From Acidobacteriota bacterium (GTDB lineage Bacteria > Acidobacteriota > Terriglobia > Terriglobales > Acidobacteriaceae), in contig JABCYV010000018.1 in NCBI GenBank assembly GCA_013290025.1, positions 1 through 36,888 of the forward strand: a stretch of 36,888 bases of DNA, given 5' to 3'. The translations under genes and the position numbers were made by a program. Every line of letters starts with the position of its first letter. Position 1 is the stretch's first letter. Of this stretch, positions 34,526-36,888 are shown piece by piece. The notes under the pieces are model-generated. The model was not told the origin of the DNA. It saw nothing but the letters and a program-made list of their open reading frames with translations, and did not search any database.

Positions 34526-34989
34526 CGCGCGCCTCCGGAGCCTGCGGCCCGGTGAATCGCTTTGCGGATGCGGTCATAGGTTCCACAGCGGCAGATGATG
34601 CCCGTCATCGCTTGCGTAATCTGGTCGTCGGACGGCTGTGGGTTCTTGACCAGCAACGCTGCGGCCGCCATGATCTGACCGGTCTGACAATATCCACATT
34701 GCGGAACCTGCTCGGCGATCCAGGCCTGCTCCAGAGGATGCAGGCCGTTGCCCGACAAACCTTCGACGGTGGTGATGCTTTTTCCTGCGACTTGCGAAAC
34801 CGGCGTCGAACAGGAACGCACCGCCTCTCCGTCTACCTGCACCGTGCAGACGCCGCACAGCCCTGCACCACATCCATACTTGGTACCGGTTAGTTGTAAG
34901 GTGTCGCGCAAAACCCACAGCAGCGGCGTCTCTGGCGAAACATCGGCTTTCCGGTTATTGCCGTTTATCCGTAGAGTAATCTCTGGCAT
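34522..34989 (-). CDS. [2Fe-2S] subunit of IorAB-type oxidoreductase
   Basis: From ATG 34989 it has 155 residues ([11 protein letters not shown]...); a TTG-started extension to 35019 is less likely. It has the plant-type ferredoxin cluster motif [23 protein letters not shown] and the second cluster [10 protein letters not shown] ... ICRCGTY, the two [2Fe-2S] centres that carry electrons from the molybdenum subunit. It has no signal peptide, so it presumably crosses the membrane bound to the Tat-tagged large subunit. The stop overlaps the large-subunit start (ATGA). Confidence 0.93.
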   Translation of the reverse strand: MPEITLRINGNNRKADVSPETPLLWVLRDTLQLTGTKYGCGAGLCGVCTVQVDGEAVRSCSTPVSQVAGKSITTVEGLSGNGLHPLEQAWIAEQVPQCGYCQTGQIMAAAALLVKNPQPSDDQITQAMTGIICRCGTYDRIRKAIHRAAGSGGAR

Positions 34990-35305
34990 GTTTGTCCCGA
35001 GTAATTTGAAGAGCGTCAAACATCGTAGCGGAAACCAGAAAAAAGAGGAATCTGAGCGTCTCCCTGGGCTTCAGATTGACCGGCAAGCAGGTCTGGCCTC
35101 AGGCCTCAGCTTGATGGCTCGTAACCGAGAATCAACAGTCCACGCAGTCCCGGCTTTGAATTTTGAGGAAGGCAAGCGGCTTTATTACGGGGACGCCGCC
35201 GATCAAGGCGAAGACGAAACTGGAGTACTCGACACCGACGGAAGACATCCTCCTATCGTAACTGGGGACCTATCGGGGGTCACCCAGCCCAATCTGATCG
35301 CAAAA
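34990..35305. other. Intergenic region with no gene recognised
   Basis: This 316-base stretch lies between the iron-sulfur subunit and the VapC-like gene, both minus strand. A long plus-strand frame crosses it but is antisense to both neighbours and shows no family resemblance. It should hold the promoter of the oxidoreductase operon; I could not pick one with confidence. Confidence 0.4.
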
Positions 35306-35701
35306 CTACCAGATGGTTTTCAGGAGCGTGCAGCTGCGGATATTCTCATCCTGAGTGACCAGAGCTATGCTTTCCGCTCTAGCCGTCGCCCCGATGAGTC
35401 GGTCGGCGGGATCGCGCGGATAATTCTCCGGAAACTGCGCGGCCAGCGCTGCAATCTCGACTGTGATCGGCTTCACTATGACCCCGACGGTTTCTAATAC
35501 CTGGCGCACAGATGTTTCGACTGTGCCGTACGTCTGGACGCGGCCCCGCGCGAAGAGGGATGCAATTTCCCATAGGCTGATCGATGCTAAGGCCAAGCCG
35601 TCCGCGACCCGGGCCCGGCGCAGAGCGGAGGCAGCCGCTCGCGAGAGCCGTTTCGGTTCGATGGCCGCCCAGATCACAACATGAGTGTCCAATAGGATCA
35701 C
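35306..35701 (-). CDS. vapC: VapC-like PIN-domain toxin
   Basis: The 131-residue ribonuclease-type protein begins MILLDTHVVIWA and carries the acidic PIN residues Asp5, Glu45 (SLWEIA), Asp97/Asp100 (RDPADRLI) and Asp118 (TQDEN). Its expected action is cleavage of tRNA or rRNA when the antitoxin is degraded. The start ATG overlaps the antitoxin stop by four bases, the usual coupling in type II toxin-antitoxin pairs. The subgroup with LLDTHVVIW is typically paired with Phd/YefM-type antitoxins, as here. Confidence 0.92.
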   Translation of the reverse strand: MILLDTHVVIWAAIEPKRLSRAAASALRRARVADGLALASISLWEIASLFARGRVQTYGTVETSVRQVLETVGVIVKPITVEIAALAAQFPENYPRDPADRLIGATARAESIALVTQDENIRSCTLLKTIW

Positions 35702-35931
35702 CGCAACGCATCCCAGACTTCTGCATCTTCGAGGGGCCGTGTTATATCCCCCACGATCTTCATCGCGCCGGCCAGCCTGCCCAAGAAATCCGCTGGCAGT
35801 TCCTCCGCCGGCACCAGCTTAGCCACGGGGCGACCCTTTTTCGTGATGACAACTGGTTCCCTGGTCGAACGCACTTCATCCATGACTTTGAGACAGCGAG
35901 CTTTGAATTGTCCAGCAGGCATTACCTTCAT
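35698..35931 (-). CDS. Phd/YefM-family antitoxin
   Basis: The 77-residue protein (ATG 35931 with GGAG five bases upstream; the GTG at 35937 is less likely) has the Phd fold sequence: MPAGQFKARCLKVMDEVRSTREPVVITKKGRPVAKLVP, followed by an acidic tail (DITRPLEDAEVWDALR) that would wrap the toxin. It binds and neutralises the PIN toxin and probably represses its own operon through the palindrome just upstream. Confidence 0.92.
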   Translation of the reverse strand: MKVMPAGQFKARCLKVMDEVRSTREPVVITKKGRPVAKLVPAEELPADFLGRLAGAMKIVGDITRPLEDAEVWDALR

Positions 35932-35968
35932 GACCACTCCATATGACCATGGTCATTGTACCATGACC
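35930..35968 (-). promoter_or_regulatory. Toxin-antitoxin promoter with palindromic operator
   Basis: ATGACCATGGTCAT (35943-35956) is a perfect 14-base palindrome, and further ATGACC copies lie at 35930-35935 and 35963-35968. On the minus strand a -10-like TACAAT (35960-35955) overlaps the palindrome, so a bound antitoxin would block transcription. No good -35 was found. Multiple half-sites suggest cooperative binding and conditional repression. Confidence 0.65.
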
Positions 35969-36112
35969 TAGGCTAAATGCTTACGCAGAGTGAAATGGAT
36001 GGGGGAACACAGAGGGCGGGTGCAACTGGTTCTAAACGTGGACTCTTGCGAGACCGAGACCTGAAGTCGGACACCCAATGCCTGAGACCAGAGACTTGAC
36101 ACCAGCGGCCTT

Positions 36113-36838
36113 CTACTTCAATTCCTGCAGCTTTGCGGAAGCCAGTTGGGCCGCCTCGCTGGCTGGATTTTCCTTCTGAATCTGCTCGTAGATCCGCTTC
36201 GCCTCAAGCGGCTGTTTATCCGATTGGTATGCCGTTGCCAGCTCCAGTTGTGCGGTGACCCGGCCGACAGAGTGCGTTGGCTTTTCGATCAATTTGACAT
36301 AGATGTCGATGGCTTGCTTATTCCGATTGGTGTTACGGTAGACCGCGGCCAAGGCGAACTTTGCCAGCGCAGCGAGGTCATCGTTATAGGAGGATGCCAA
36401 TGTTCCTAGATCACGCTCCGCCGCGGCATAGTCGCCCAACTGCGAAGCCGTCAGGCCCAGAAAATAACGGGCGATTTCGCCTGAGCGGGTGTGCGGATAT
36501 TTATCCACAATGACCTGAAATTGCTTCCGGGCCTCAGTCGCACGCTCATTCAATGACGCGAAACTTGGATTTTCGGGCTGCGGAGGCATGCCTGACGGAC
36601 GTAGAGGAGTGTCCAGAGTGCGTACTGCCCGACTAAGATCAGCGCTGGCTTTCTCATCCTGCTGGGTCAGGTAATACCAAATGCCCGCCGCGCCCGCAGC
36701 CACGATCAGCGCCACGACGGCTGCGGCAAATAACTTGTTCTTGTGTTCGACAGACCAGTGCACCGTTTTCTCGGCCGCGTCGATCGTGGCTCCTCGGAAT
36801 CGGTCTTGTTTTAGTTGATGACGGGTTTCTGCGCGCAC
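36113..36838 (-). CDS. YfgM-like membrane-anchored TPR protein
   Basis: The 241-residue protein has an N-terminal cytoplasmic stretch, one transmembrane helix (about 37-57, LFAAAVVALIVAAGAAGIWYYL) and a periplasmic TPR domain (about 85-240: SGEIARYFLGLTASQLGDYAAAERDL, ALAKFALAAVYRNTNRNKQAIDIY, AQLELATAYQSDKQPLEAKRIYEQIQ). This is the layout of YfgM/TPR_21 proteins, which in E. coli associate with SecYEG and the chaperone network. The start is GTG at 36838 with AGAAGGGA upstream. No partner gene (bamB or der) is in the window, so the family call is by layout only. Confidence 0.75.
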   Translation of the reverse strand: MRAETRHQLKQDRFRGATIDAAEKTVHWSVEHKNKLFAAAVVALIVAAGAAGIWYYLTQQDEKASADLSRAVRTLDTPLRPSGMPPQPENPSFASLNERATEARKQFQVIVDKYPHTRSGEIARYFLGLTASQLGDYAAAERDLGTLASSYNDDLAALAKFALAAVYRNTNRNKQAIDIYVKLIEKPTHSVGRVTAQLELATAYQSDKQPLEAKRIYEQIQKENPASEAAQLASAKLQELK

Positions 36839-36888
36839 GAATGTCCCTTCTGATAACTTCCGCTATAGGCTGGTAAGCTTTGAGTCTA

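Noticed and set aside
34748-35497. 249-codon plus-strand open frame
   Set aside because: Antisense to the iron-sulfur subunit and the VapC gene, with no motif; long open frames on the opposite strand are common at this GC.
1-36888. CRISPR arrays, tRNA or rRNA genes, insertion sequences and prophage
   Set aside because: No regularly spaced identical repeats, no tRNA-like cloverleaf, no transposase or integrase motif and no phage structural genes were seen on either strand.

Overview
The window looks like chromosomal DNA of an Acidobacteriota bacterium, probably a Terriglobia (Koribacter/Acidobacterium-like) lineage. The clues are a 1,493-residue Oar-type TonB-dependent receptor with carboxypeptidase-regulatory-like domains, several secreted glycine/serine-rich lipoproteins, an IorAB-type molybdenum oxidoreductase, a YceD-rpmF-plsX-fabD cluster, and moderately high GC with clean Shine-Dalgarno starts at many genes. 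Assignment is by gene content only.

Layout. (1) 0.3-6.2 kb, minus strand: a Tat-exported DUF3500 protein, a secreted Ig-like (BIG2) protein, a small lipoprotein and a TMTC-like membrane/TPR protein. (2) 6.5-15.8 kb, plus strand: a secreted beta-helix protein, a PstS-like periplasmic protein, an exported alpha/beta-hydrolase-fold protein whose nucleophile position appears to be glycine, and the giant TonB-dependent receptor. Five promoter regions in this half carry 11-bp-phased direct repeats resembling PhoB boxes; two of them, upstream of the PstS-like gene and the receptor, share a 16-bp block with 13 identities. I infer a common response regulator, possibly for phosphate starvation. (3) 15.8-22.1 kb: a complete-looking his operon hisI-G-D-C-B-H-F-A, every junction overlapping. 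In front of it is a well-formed attenuator: a near-consensus promoter, a 24-residue leader peptide with six His codons starting almost at the predicted transcript 5' end, a 10-bp antiterminator and a strong intrinsic terminator. This is the most striking element of the window. hisE and a histidinol-phosphate phosphatase are not here. (4) 22.2-26.2 kb: a TetR-regulated ABC-type efflux operon (TetR, HlyD-like adaptor, ATPase, ABC-2 permease) with a palindrome at the promoter. (5) 26.3-29.6 kb: a small membrane protein converging on fabD-plsX-rpmF-yceD. (6) 29.8-32.4 kb: a likely PD-(D/E)xK nuclease-fold protein, a REP-like palindromic repeat and a GT39-like glycosyltransferase. (7) 32.4-36.8 kb, minus strand: iorB/iorA-like molybdenum hydroxylase, a Phd/VapC toxin-antitoxin pair with a palindromic operator, and a YfgM-like TPR membrane protein.

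No tRNA, rRNA, CRISPR array, transposase or prophage was recognised. All family calls come from reading motifs by eye, with no database search.
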